Shown here piece after piece: positions 1 to 6,767 of a stretch of DNA of 7,192 nt (its first letter is position 1; each line of letters starts with the position of its first letter). The stretch covers positions 1 through 7,192 of the forward strand of contig CAKAQU010000087.1 in NCBI GenBank assembly GCA_916720335.1, given 5' to 3'. The notes under the pieces were generated by a model that saw only the letters and a program-made list of their open reading frames with translations, had not been told where the DNA came from and did not search any database. A program made the position numbers and the translations under genes. Origin of the DNA: an uncultured Moraxella sp. (GTDB lineage Bacteria > Pseudomonadota > Gammaproteobacteria > Pseudomonadales > Moraxellaceae).

Positions 1-51
1 ATCGGACTGTTAATCCGTGTGTCCCTGGTTCGAGCCCAGGTTGGGGAGCCA
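1..51 (+). tRNA. tRNA-Asn (anticodon GTT), 3' part only; 5' end outside window
   Basis: This is the 3' portion of a tRNA gene. The seven-base anticodon loop at 7-13 carries GTT at 9-11, which reads asparagine codons. The loop is closed by CGGA/TCCG pairs; the outermost stem position (base 2 with base 18) is T-T rather than a standard pair. The T arm is clear: stem 24-28 pairs with 36-40 around the TTCGAGC loop. The 3' acceptor strand is 41-47, the discriminator is G48, and CCA is genome-encoded at 49-51. The D arm and 5' acceptor strand lie off the left edge. Confidence 0.95.
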
Positions 52-56
52 TATTT

Positions 57-95
57 AAAAAGCCTTTCATTAATTTGAAAGGTTTTTTGCTTTTT
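57..95 (+). terminator. Rho-independent terminator after tRNA-Asn
   Basis: A perfect 7-bp stem (CCTTTCA at 63-69 with TGAAAGG at 76-82) encloses a 6-base loop. It extends outward by A-T pairs and one G-T pair to 57-69/76-88. The right arm runs into T-rich sequence (83-88, then TTTTT after GC at 91-95). It lies 5 bases after the tRNA CCA end and well before phoL, so it most likely ends the tRNA transcript. The A-rich left flank could let it work on the opposite strand too. Confidence 0.85.
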
Positions 96-179
96 AAGCA
101 CTTAAATTAATTAAATTTTAGGATTTTTATTGAAAAAATATCAATTTTACCTTATTTATCCACCAAATCATCATATAAA

Positions 180-184
180 AAGGA
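180..184 (+). promoter_or_regulatory. Ribosome binding site that fixes the TTG start of phoL
   Basis: AAGGA lies 6 bases upstream of TTG at 191. An in-frame TAA at 176-178 means the reading frame cannot begin further upstream, and no ATG or GTG occurs in frame before Met97 of the product. The TTG start is therefore well supported. I could not identify a convincing promoter in 96-179; a TTGAAA at 130-135 has no good -10 partner at normal spacing. Confidence 0.75.
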
Positions 185-190
185 TTCATT

Positions 191-1297
191 TTGACCATCA
201 GTCGTACCCTTAATTTAGAGTTACTTCCCCAAGAATTTCGTGTTTTATCTGGAGAATACAACAAACATTTAAAATACGTACAGCAGCGTTTAGACATTCA
301 AATCATCTCTCGCCAAAATCAACTTATTTTAACAGGAGATTTAACTGGGGTGGAGCGTGGCGAATTTATCTTAACCAAATTGGCAGAGCTTGCGCGTAAA
401 AAAGATGATATTAGTGGTGAAGATGTGCATTTAATTGTACAATCTAGTCTATCTGACAATGATGATAACACGTCAAAGATGCAAGATACGCCCATAAGCT
501 TACGCACTCGCAAAGGCAAAATCAGTCCACGAGGCAACAATCAAGCCTTGTACGTTAAAAAAATCTTAACATCTGATGTGTGTTTTGGGGTAGGACCTGC
601 TGGTACAGGTAAAACCTATTTAGCGGTAGCGTGTGCGGTGGATATGCTTGAACGTGGTGAAATTGAGCGCATTTTATTGGTACGTCCTGCCGTAGAAGCT
701 GGCGAAAAATTGGGGTTTCTACCGGGAGATTTAACACAAAAAATTGACCCTTATTTGCGTCCTTTATACGATGCCTTATATGAAATGCTTGGTTTTGAAA
801 AAGTTGGCAAACTTATTGAACGGCAGATTATTGAGATTGCTCCCTTGGCATATATGCGAGGACGAACACTAAATAACTCATTTGTGATTTTAGATGAATC
901 GCAAAATACCACGCCTGAACAAATGAAAATGTTCTTAACGCGGCTTGGTTTTGGGTCTCGAGCGGTGATTACAGGCGACACTTCTCAAGTGGATTTGCCG
1001 CGGGGACAAAAATCGGGGCTTTCTCACGCTTTAAAAATTTTAGCAGATATTGATGACATTCACATCACTCATTTTACCGCTAAAGATGTGGTGCGTCATC
1101 ATTTGGTACAAAAAATTGTTGAAGCGTATGATGAATATGAAATCATAGAAACCGCCGAAGAAGAAAAGCGCAAAGAGGCACGACGAAAAGCCCGTCAAGA
1201 AGAAGAAATCACCAAACAAATTAATGCACTAGCTGCGATTCAGTCTCTGCAAAATTCATCAAAAATTCAAGAAAACAAGGAACATCATCGTGAGTGA
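191..1297 (+). CDS. phoL: PhoH-family ATPase PhoL (YbeZ-type)
   Basis: This is a cytoplasmic PhoH-family P-loop ATPase, 368 residues, close in length to E. coli YbeZ (about 346). The Walker A motif GPAGTGKT is at residues 135-142 and the Walker B motif FVILDESQN is at 231-239, with Asp235-Glu236. Family blocks RPAVEAGEKLGFLPGDL (165-181), PYLRPLYDAL (187-196), LAYMRGRTLN (219-228) and ITGDTSQVDLP (260-270) are intact. Residues 1-85 form the family's N-terminal KH-like region. The last 50 or so residues are a highly charged, probably helical tail rich in Lys, Arg and Glu. Known for the family: PhoH-like proteins are linked to RNA metabolism and partner with the YbeY endoribonuclease, whose gene overlaps this one. 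The start is TTG with an AAGGA ribosome site. The N-terminal region and charged tail vary between species; the core assignment is secure. Confidence 0.95.
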   Translation: MTISRTLNLELLPQEFRVLSGEYNKHLKYVQQRLDIQIISRQNQLILTGDLTGVERGEFILTKLAELARKKDDISGEDVHLIVQSSLSDNDDNTSKMQDTPISLRTRKGKISPRGNNQALYVKKILTSDVCFGVGPAGTGKTYLAVACAVDMLERGEIERILLVRPAVEAGEKLGFLPGDLTQKIDPYLRPLYDALYEMLGFEKVGKLIERQIIEIAPLAYMRGRTLNNSFVILDESQNTTPEQMKMFLTRLGFGSRAVITGDTSQVDLPRGQKSGLSHALKILADIDDIHITHFTAKDVVRHHLVQKIVEAYDEYEIIETAEEEKRKEARRKARQEEEITKQINALAAIQSLQNSSKIQENKEHHRE

Positions 1298-1844
1298 TTT
1301 TCATAACATTAGCCTTGATTTAGATGTTGCAGATGACTTGCCGCAAAATCAATACACGCAAGAAAATTTAACCGCCCTATTTGATAAAGTGTTGCAGTTT
1401 ATTGAACAAAAACTAATCAATGATTTGGTTTTGCCATACTATGTTTTTGATGATGTTTTTACCTTTACTGATTGGCAAAAACTATCCAAATCCATCAGTA
1501 TTTATGTTTGCAATACTGATGAAGGTTTGGAACTCAACAAAGAATCTCGCGGTAAGGACTATGCTACCAACATCTTATCCTACCCAAGCCAGCTACCCAA
1601 AGAACTGCTTGTTCAAATGGGCGATGTTTTTTTAGGAGAGTTGGTGATTTGCCACGATATAGTGGTAAAACAGGCTATAGAACAAGACAAAACGTTTGAT
1701 AACCATTTAACGCATTTGGTAATACATGGCATTTTACACTTATTGGGCTTTGACCATGAACTTGGAAAAACCCAACAAGATGAAATGGAAAGTTTTGAAA
1801 TTGCTATTTTGCAAAGTTTAGGAATTGACAACCCTTATCTTTAA
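1290..1844 (+). CDS. ybeY: Endoribonuclease YbeY, rRNA maturation factor
   Basis: YbeY is a zinc-dependent single-strand endoribonuclease acting in 16S rRNA 3'-end maturation and ribosome quality control in the cytoplasm. The diagnostic motif HGILHLLGFDH lies at residues 146-156, with zinc ligands His146, His150 and His156. The second conserved block, LNKESRGKDYATNILSYP (82-99), contains Arg87, equivalent to the conserved Arg59 of the E. coli enzyme. The C-terminal SLGIDNPY resembles the E. coli ending. At 184 residues it is about 30 longer than E. coli YbeY (155); the extra length is mostly in residues 20-60. The GTG start lies 8 bases after AAGGA (1277-1281) inside the phoL 3' end, giving an 8-base overlap with phoL and probable translational coupling. 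The ybeX/corC and lnt genes that often follow are absent: the next gene is convergent. Confidence 0.95.
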   Translation: MSDFHNISLDLDVADDLPQNQYTQENLTALFDKVLQFIEQKLINDLVLPYYVFDDVFTFTDWQKLSKSISIYVCNTDEGLELNKESRGKDYATNILSYPSQLPKELLVQMGDVFLGELVICHDIVVKQAIEQDKTFDNHLTHLVIHGILHLLGFDHELGKTQQDEMESFEIAILQSLGIDNPYL

Positions 1845-1869
1845 TTAATTCAATCTAATAAGATATGTA

Positions 1870-2889
1870 TCAATAAGATTTGATTTGTGTGGTAATTTTA
1901 TCCAAACCTTCAATCTGTAAGGTTCGATGTGGATAAGGAATATCCACGTTATTATCATCAAAGGTGTATTTGATGGTTTCAAGTAAATCGCTTTGAACTT
2001 CTGCCCAATCTTCGTTTTGCGTCCACACATACAGTGTTAGATTTACTGAACTGTCTGCTAAAGCGGTTACCCTAACAAACGGTTCAAAGTTTTTTAAGAC
2101 TTTTGGATGAGCATAAGCAACATCAAGCATCAAAGACTTAGCCGTTCTAATATCGCTGTTATAACCAATCCCCACCAAAATCTCAAGCCGACGATTTGGC
2201 ACCGATGAAAAATTGATTGTGGCGTTGGTCATAATGTCGCCATTTGGCACAATCACCTCATGATTGTTGGCGGTTATAATGCGCGTATTTACCAAAGTAA
2301 TCTCTTGTACAGTGCCCGTTTGCCCTGCTACTTGCACGACATCACCACGCCTAAAAGGGCGAAACATGACAATCAGCACGCCTGCAGCTAAGTTAGAAAC
2401 TTGGTCTTTTAAAGACACACCAATAGCAACCGTTAGAGCGCCCAAAACCGCAACAAACGAAGTGGTGCTAATACCAAGCTGATTTAAAGATGCCAAAATT
2501 ACAGCTGCAATGACAATTCCATAAAGTAAATTACCCAAAAAGCTAATTGCTGTACCATCTAGTGAGCTTCGCATCATGGCTTTTTTGGCAAGATTTACAA
2601 ACCATTTGCCAATCCATTTGCCCACATAAAAAATTACAATTGCCAATACCAGTTTAATAGCAAACGTTGTGGAATTATTTAAAATCGTTGCCGTATCAAT
2701 TGGCACGCCTAGTAACTTTAATGTGTAATCGCTAGCAGTGGTGAGTCCTTCGGCAGTATGTGTTGCCACTTCAGTTGCGACTTGAGTAACCGCTTCTTGA
2801 GCTTCAGCAACATTTTGAGTAATGGGCGTATTAGCAGTATGAGCCGCTTGCTCAATGGTTTTTTCAGTGGTTTCTAAGGTTTGAGTCAT
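1870..2889 (-). CDS. mscS: Small-conductance mechanosensitive channel, MscS family
   Basis: This is an inner-membrane channel of the MscS family that opens under membrane tension to release solutes on hypo-osmotic shock. The product is 339 residues (E. coli MscS 286). Membrane segments are at about 77-99, 115-137 and 143-176. The third, pore-lining segment has the family pattern FVAVLGALTVAIGVSL, then LAAGVLIVMFRPFRRGD (167-183), the most conserved part of MscS. Next come the beta domain with VPNG (214-217) and INFS (225-228), and an alpha/beta cytoplasmic cage ending near IPYPHRTLQIEG (317-328). Residues 1-73 are an N-terminal extension rich in Thr, Ala, Gln and Glu, with no signal peptide. 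The gene starts 25 bases after the tonB-like stop, so the two are probably co-transcribed. The ATG has no clear Shine-Dalgarno sequence, which leaves the exact start a little uncertain. The stop is 25 bases from that of convergent ybeY. Confidence 0.93.
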   Translation of the reverse strand: MTQTLETTEKTIEQAAHTANTPITQNVAEAQEAVTQVATEVATHTAEGLTTASDYTLKLLGVPIDTATILNNSTTFAIKLVLAIVIFYVGKWIGKWFVNLAKKAMMRSSLDGTAISFLGNLLYGIVIAAVILASLNQLGISTTSFVAVLGALTVAIGVSLKDQVSNLAAGVLIVMFRPFRRGDVVQVAGQTGTVQEITLVNTRIITANNHEVIVPNGDIMTNATINFSSVPNRRLEILVGIGYNSDIRTAKSLMLDVAYAHPKVLKNFEPFVRVTALADSSVNLTLYVWTQNEDWAEVQSDLLETIKYTFDDNNVDIPYPHRTLQIEGLDKITTQIKSY

Positions 2890-2914
2890 ATATTTTTAAT
2901 TTTCATTCATTTTG

Positions 2915-3790
2915 TTAATCAGTAACTTCAATATCATCGCCATAGCGCCATGTACGAATAATTCGCAATTCTTCTAATTTGCCCATATCTTCACTAAAAG
3001 CACCATATGGGGAGGATTGACGAACAGACTGTTTGGCGGCCTCATCAAGCATGACTGAACCTGATGATTCTAATAACGTAATGGCCTTGACGTGCCCATC
3101 ACGCCCAACAATCACCATCAGACGCACATCACCTGTAATATTTTGACTGCGTGCTTGTTCTGGATAATACTGGTTGGCAATACGTTCTACATGCAAACGA
3201 AAATTTTCTAAATAAGCTGCCGCCACACCATAAGTGGTCGCGTTACCACTGACGGTTTGTACATTACTTTTTGAGGCAAAATCTTGCTGTTTTTGAGAAA
3301 GTTGAGCTTCCAAGGTACGAATTTTTTTACGAATTCTCTCTTCTTGAGCTTCTAAGTCATCTTGGTTTTTTTCACTTTCATTCTTATTTTGATTATCCAC
3401 ATAACGAATGGATAAGGTAGTGCGCAAATAACTTTCTTGATATGCTTTTTGACGAGATTGTTGTTGTAGGTTTAAAACATCTTGCACCTCTTCCATATCA
3501 TCAGCAGTGTCTGGGCTAATGTTATTGGTTTCTTGGCGCAGCTGTTGGCGCACATCACCACCAGCCTCTTGACTGGCGCTGGCAATAAAACGGGCGTGTT
3601 CATTTTTTTTGGTATTTTCTGTCATTGCTGTTGCAACGTCTTGCGCAAGTTCATCGGGCGCTTGCCCAACGGTAAAGGTAATACCAAAAATCAAAAAAGT
3701 ATGAAAAACAACCGAGATTACAGTCGCAACCGAAATATTTAGGTTTTGTTTATAGCCATCAGCAAACACAAAATTTCCCATTTTATCCAT
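2915..3790 (-). CDS. TonB-family energy transducer, TonB3-like
   Basis: This is an inner-membrane-anchored periplasmic protein with a TonB C-terminal domain, 291 residues. A single membrane segment at about 19-41 contains Ser26 and His30 in SVVFH, the same SxxxH arrangement as Ser16/His20 of E. coli TonB, which couples to ExbB-ExbD. The C-terminal domain is at about 205-283: YPEQAR (209-214), GDVRLMVIVGRDGHV (220-234), ESSG (241-244), LDEAA (248-252) and RTWRY (279-283). The preceding YLENFRLHVERIANQYYP resembles the P. aeruginosa TonB3 (PA0406) subgroup, recalled as reported to affect twitching motility. The spacer (42-209) has only two prolines and a charged helical stretch at about 141-175, not the usual Pro-Lys/Pro-Glu region. 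No exbB or exbD is in the window. Met4, 4 bases after GGA, is an alternative start. A specific function such as pilus assembly or siderophore uptake cannot be read from the sequence. Confidence 0.85.
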   Translation of the reverse strand: MDKMGNFVFADGYKQNLNISVATVISVVFHTFLIFGITFTVGQAPDELAQDVATAMTENTKKNEHARFIASASQEAGGDVRQQLRQETNNISPDTADDMEEVQDVLNLQQQSRQKAYQESYLRTTLSIRYVDNQNKNESEKNQDDLEAQEERIRKKIRTLEAQLSQKQQDFASKSNVQTVSGNATTYGVAAAYLENFRLHVERIANQYYPEQARSQNITGDVRLMVIVGRDGHVKAITLLESSGSVMLDEAAKQSVRQSSPYGAFSEDMGKLEELRIIRTWRYGDDIEVTD

Positions 3791-3826
3791 TGATTTTTTT
3801 AGTAGATGAGCGATTGGTTTTTAAGT

Positions 3827-3862
3827 ATTTATTTTTTAATAATTCATTTATTTTTAATAATT
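3827..3862. repeat. Tandem AT-rich direct repeat, two copies of about 18 bp
   Basis: ATTTATTTTTTAATAATT at 3827-3844 is repeated at 3846-3862 with one T fewer, a 19-base period. The second copy overlaps the stop codon (minus strand, 3861-3863) of the DUF3817 gene. It fills much of the 70-base gap before the tonB-like gene. A small tandem duplication is the simplest explanation; no regulatory role is evident. Confidence 0.85.
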
Positions 3863-4154
3863 AATTTTCGTCAAGTTCAAGCTGATGGATGTGACGCTCA
3901 AACCAAAACGGCATAAAAGGCAGAATAGACGCAATAAATCCAAATAAAAAAACTTTCAGTGACCATCGTTTAACTTGACATACCACCAAAAGCAGCACAA
4001 TAAAACTGACAAACAATACACCGTGAGCCATGCCAGCATATTGAATTAAAAAGGGTTGATTGAATTTGTATTTTAAGGGCATAGCAATGCCCACCAAAAC
4101 CAAAAAAGACAAACCTTCTAAAAAACTAACCAATCGCAATAATTTTACCATCAT
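3861..4154 (-). CDS. DUF3817 family small integral membrane protein
   Basis: This is a 97-residue protein with three predicted membrane helices, at about 5-24, 38-60 and 64-84. It matches the DUF3817 pattern by eye: LRLVSFLEGLSF (6-17), GIAMPLKY (22-29), GMAHGVLF (41-48) and the terminal PFMPFWFE (79-86). The family has no established biochemical function, and none can be inferred here beyond an inner-membrane location. Two consecutive ATG codons open the frame. The upstream AGGTGG is only one base from the first ATG, so the second (residue 2) may be the one used. The gene has its own candidate promoter (4187-4217) and lies 70 bases upstream of the tonB-like gene, so it could head a DUF3817-tonB-mscS transcript. 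Its first codons form one arm of a 14-bp inverted repeat. Confidence 0.85.
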   Translation of the reverse strand: MMVKLLRLVSFLEGLSFLVLVGIAMPLKYKFNQPFLIQYAGMAHGVLFVSFIVLLLVVCQVKRWSLKVFLFGFIASILPFMPFWFERHIHQLELDEN

Positions 4155-4210
4155 ACCACCTACAATATACTTACCAAAAAGCTGCTATTATATATGATGA
4201 TGGTAAAATT
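4141..4210. repeat. Perfect 14-bp inverted repeat around the DUF3817 gene start
   Basis: AATTTTACCATCAT at 4141-4154 is the exact reverse complement of ATGATGGTAAAATT at 4197-4210. The 42 bases between them (4155-4196) hold the DUF3817 ribosome binding site, leader and the candidate -10 box. The left arm is the first codons of the DUF3817 gene; the right arm lies between its -35 and -10 boxes. The match stops sharply at both ends. Confidence 0.9.
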
Positions 4211-4217
4211 TCAGCAA
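4187..4217 (-). promoter_or_regulatory. Candidate sigma-70 promoter for the DUF3817 gene
   Basis: On the minus strand a perfect TATAAT (4192-4187) is preceded by TTGCTG (4217-4212) with a 19-base spacer, slightly longer than ideal. Transcription would start near 4180, giving a leader of about 25 bases before the ATG pair. The perfect -10 is the main support. The spacer contains one arm of the 14-bp inverted repeat. Confidence 0.5.
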
Positions 4218-4283
4218 AAATTGAGCCAATTTGACAGAAAGTTGTCATTTTTAAGAAGAAATCGGTAATTTTAAACAAACTAA

Positions 4284-6506
4284 TTATAATTGTGATAATG
4301 CCTGTTCAAAATCAGCACGTTTTACTTCACCCAATAACACATTTTTTAGCTCACCTTTTTGATACAGTAGCAATGCTGGCGGTCCAAATAGTTGATAACG
4401 CGCCAATACTGCTTTGCTATCCGATGTATTTTGACTGATGTCTACCTTAACCACTTGAAAATCTGCCAATTTGTCAGGACGATTAGTAAACAAGGTTTTT
4501 TCCATAATTTTGCATTCAATACACCAATCGGCTGTGATATCCACCAACACGTTATCATTTTTGGACAAAATTTCATCAAGCTGCGCTAGATTGGTTATTG
4601 TAATGTCAGAATTTTTAGATTCAAAAGCGTTATTTGTCATTGCAGTCGTTTCTGTCAATTTTCCTAAAGGTTGCCAAGAATCCGTTTGTCCAGTTGCCAC
4701 GCCAATCATCAAACAAAGCGTCCAAACGCCACTGATGATTGACAATGCCAGTGCTGGTAAAACTTTTTGACGATAAAACCACACACAAAGCATTGCAAAC
4801 CAAAACGCCCATAAAGCAAGTACAAAAGATGAATGGATAATTCGTTCAATTAAACTAATTGAAACCGCTAAAAGCAGCAGCCCGCAAAAAGTTTTGACTT
4901 CCTGCATCCATTGCCCTGCTTTGGGCATAAATTTTCCTTGCACTGCGCCAAGCATCATCAATGGCAAAGACAAACCCACCCCAAAAACAAACAATGCAAA
5001 AAAACCCAACACAACACTACCACTGGTTGAAACAGCCGTCAAAGCTCCTGCCATTGGCAATGAAACGCAAGGCGATACCACCAATGCTGATAATGCCCCA
5101 ACAACAAAACTACCGCCAATACTGCCTAATTTACCATCGGCAAGTTGTGATTTTTGAGAAAGTTTATCGCTAATGGCACTTGGTAAAGATAATTTGATAA
5201 CGTCAAACATTGCAAGTGCTAAAACCACAAAAACAATTGCAAAACCACCCAAAATATAATGATTTTGTAAATATCCCAAAATCCCAACGGCACGCCCAAG
5301 ACCTGCCACCAAAGCGCCAATAGCCCCGTAAGCCGTTGCAACACCTACCCCATAAGATGTTGATAACATAAAACCTTTTACAGAATTGGTATTTTTTTGG
5401 CGGGCGACAATATTGGCGACAATTGGTATCATTGGGTACACGCATGGCGTAAAGGCAAGTAACAGCCCTGCCAAAAATAAAAGCATTAATGCTAATAGTG
5501 GATTTTTATGAATACCAAAAGGGTCAGAATCCTGAGGTAAGGTATGATTCACCAAATTAGGGTTTGAGCTGATATCAGTGGCGCTTTGGGTATTTTGCTC
5601 ATTTGGCTGAATTTGTGTTTGCTCGCCATCTGCTGGCAACACAGAAATGCCTGATTGGTCGCCATCATTATTTTGACTTGGGTTTTGAAGGTCTGTATTT
5701 TGAGCAATCAAATCATTTGCTTGGTTATTTTGATTGCTACTTTCGCCACCCATTTCTTGATTAGATTCACGACTGACTGGCAAAGCTGGTGGCATGCCAT
5801 TAATAGAACTTGCTTTATCTTCTAGATTAGCAATTTGGCCATTGTCTTGGCTAATAGCTATATCATTACCACTATTGGTGGTGTTTGTGGGGATAATCTG
5901 TGATGGTAGTTTACTGGCGGTTTGTGGTTCTGCTACTTTTGCAGCTTCTTTGGTTTCTGGTTTTTTTGTTTCTGCTTTGATGGATGCTTGACTGGCGTGC
6001 TTAAGCGTCAAAGTGCCTTTGGTAACTTCTGGTGGATAGCACAAACCCGCTTCAGCACAGCCTTGCCATTTTACGCTAATTGGAGCATGATTTAAGTCTT
6101 TTTGGGTGCTGATGACTGCTTTAGCGATAACATCTTGATTAAATACCGCCACCCGACCAAATTCAGGGTCATCCACCATAGTTGGGGCAACGCTAAATTC
6201 CCAATCGCTAGCACTGACGCCTTCTGGTAATTGAGCAGCGATTCTATCTTGATAAATATAATGTTTGGGAGTGATGGTAAATTTGGCAATCAACTCTTGA
6301 CCATTTTGACTGACATCTACTTTAAATGCCTGATTTACTGGTAGAAATTTTTGTTGGCTTGTTTTTCCAAATAAACTAGCTAAACTGCTAGCATTGGAAT
6401 GACTGGTATCTTGAGCATAAGACGGTAAAGAAAGGGATAAGCTAATGCTAATCAATATGCCCAGCAATTTATGATAAGAAAATTTATGATGAGAAAATAA
6501 ATGCAT
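4284..6506 (-). CDS. dsbD: Thiol:disulfide interchange protein DsbD
   Basis: DsbD moves electrons from cytoplasmic thioredoxin across the inner membrane to periplasmic DsbC/DsbG-type isomerases and cytochrome c maturation proteins. All three redox modules are present. After a signal peptide (1-31, likely cleavage after SYA), the periplasmic alpha domain has the pair Cys150/Cys156 in CAEAGLCYPP. The membrane beta domain (about 336-605, eight or so helices) has Cys355 in FTPCVYP and Cys480 in VSPCVSLP. The C-terminal thioredoxin-like gamma domain (about 635-740) has WCIEC, Cys662/Cys665, and a likely cis-proline in FGPPALLLY. At 740 residues it is about 175 longer than E. coli DsbD (565), mainly because of an Asn/Gln/Ser-rich linker at 171-335 between alpha and beta. 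No cysteine lies in that linker. The ATG has no visible Shine-Dalgarno sequence, but the signal peptide supports this start. It is followed at 129 bases by the DUF3817 gene. No copper-tolerance genes are nearby. Confidence 0.95.
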   Translation of the reverse strand: MHLFSHHKFSYHKLLGILISISLSLSLPSYAQDTSHSNASSLASLFGKTSQQKFLPVNQAFKVDVSQNGQELIAKFTITPKHYIYQDRIAAQLPEGVSASDWEFSVAPTMVDDPEFGRVAVFNQDVIAKAVISTQKDLNHAPISVKWQGCAEAGLCYPPEVTKGTLTLKHASQASIKAETKKPETKEAAKVAEPQTASKLPSQIIPTNTTNSGNDIAISQDNGQIANLEDKASSINGMPPALPVSRESNQEMGGESSNQNNQANDLIAQNTDLQNPSQNNDGDQSGISVLPADGEQTQIQPNEQNTQSATDISSNPNLVNHTLPQDSDPFGIHKNPLLALMLLFLAGLLLAFTPCVYPMIPIVANIVARQKNTNSVKGFMLSTSYGVGVATAYGAIGALVAGLGRAVGILGYLQNHYILGGFAIVFVVLALAMFDVIKLSLPSAISDKLSQKSQLADGKLGSIGGSFVVGALSALVVSPCVSLPMAGALTAVSTSGSVVLGFFALFVFGVGLSLPLMMLGAVQGKFMPKAGQWMQEVKTFCGLLLLAVSISLIERIIHSSFVLALWAFWFAMLCVWFYRQKVLPALALSIISGVWTLCLMIGVATGQTDSWQPLGKLTETTAMTNNAFESKNSDITITNLAQLDEILSKNDNVLVDITADWCIECKIMEKTLFTNRPDKLADFQVVKVDISQNTSDSKAVLARYQLFGPPALLLYQKGELKNVLLGEVKRADFEQALSQL
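6469..6498. repeat. Tandem 15-bp repeat in the dsbD signal-peptide region
   Basis: TTATGATAAGAAAAT (6469-6483) is followed directly by TTATGATGAGAAAAT (6484-6498), 14 of 15 bases identical. On the minus strand it encodes the overlapping five-residue repeat FSHHK-FSYHK at residues 4-13 of DsbD, lengthening the basic n-region of the signal peptide. Being in frame, a change in copy number would keep the reading frame. Confidence 0.8.
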
Positions 6507-6578
6507 ATTTATACTGAATGATTGAAATTTAATTGTTTAAAAATGTATAACCTATAATGGCTATATAAAAATTGCTGT

Positions 6579-6584
6579 ATTATA
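6579..6584 (-). promoter_or_regulatory. Candidate -10 box for dsbD
   Basis: A perfect TATAAT reads on the minus strand at 6584-6579, about 70 bases upstream of the dsbD ATG. The hexamer at the right distance for a -35 box (CACATG with 17-base spacing) is poor, so the promoter would be weak or activator-dependent, or the box is a chance match in very AT-rich DNA. Confidence 0.35.
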
Positions 6585-6726
6585 CCGCAAAGATTTTAAT
6601 CCATGTGATACAGTATTTTTAAATATTGTCTTTAAATTATCATAAAAATCTATCTGCTAATTAAATTTTACTCATCTTTTTTGTAATTTTGGTCAGTCAA
6701 ATTTGGTGAAATTAATGATAATTTTA

Positions 6727-6735
6727 TGTTAAACT
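6727..6735 (+). promoter_or_regulatory. Candidate extended -10 promoter for glyA
   Basis: TGTTAAACT fits an extended -10 element (TGn followed by TAAACT, 4 of 6 matches). It would start transcription near 6742, about 26 bases before the ATG. No good -35 hexamer is seen at 16-18 bases upstream. The rest of the 6507-6767 divergent region is AT-rich. I saw only short dyads there (6577-6585 and 6608-6616) and no recognisable riboswitch, operator or small gene. Confidence 0.3.
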
Positions 6736-6767
6736 AATCTGATTCTCCCAAACCACAAGGTAAATTT

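Noticed and set aside
1852..1880. Imperfect dyad (AATCT...AGATT with GATA/TATC inside) between the convergent ybeY and mscS stops, considered as a bidirectional terminator
   Set aside because: The stem is only 5+4 A/T-rich pairs broken by a large internal loop, it has no T tract, and it overlaps the mscS stop codon. It is too weak to call.
4232..4247. Hairpin TGACA-N6-TGTCA downstream of dsbD, considered as its terminator
   Set aside because: The T run follows it only on the plus strand, opposite to dsbD transcription, and the stem is just 5 bp.
4197..4268. 23-codon plus-strand reading frame starting ATGATGGTA
   Set aside because: It has no ribosome binding site or promoter in the present orientation and no recognisable product. 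It is mentioned only in relation to the inverted repeat.
4894..5173. Open frames on the strand opposite dsbD, and similar ones opposite phoL, mscS and the tonB-like gene
   Set aside because: They lie wholly inside well-supported genes, have no family resemblance or ribosome sites, and are shadows of the coding strand.
6604..6616. TGTGA half-site with a short dyad upstream of dsbD, considered as a CRP-type site
   Set aside because: The second half-site is missing, and AT-rich DNA gives such matches by chance.
6711..6725. ATGATAAT-like sequence upstream of glyA, considered as a Fur box
   Set aside because: Only about one hexamer fits, with no palindromic partner, and glyA is not a typical Fur target.
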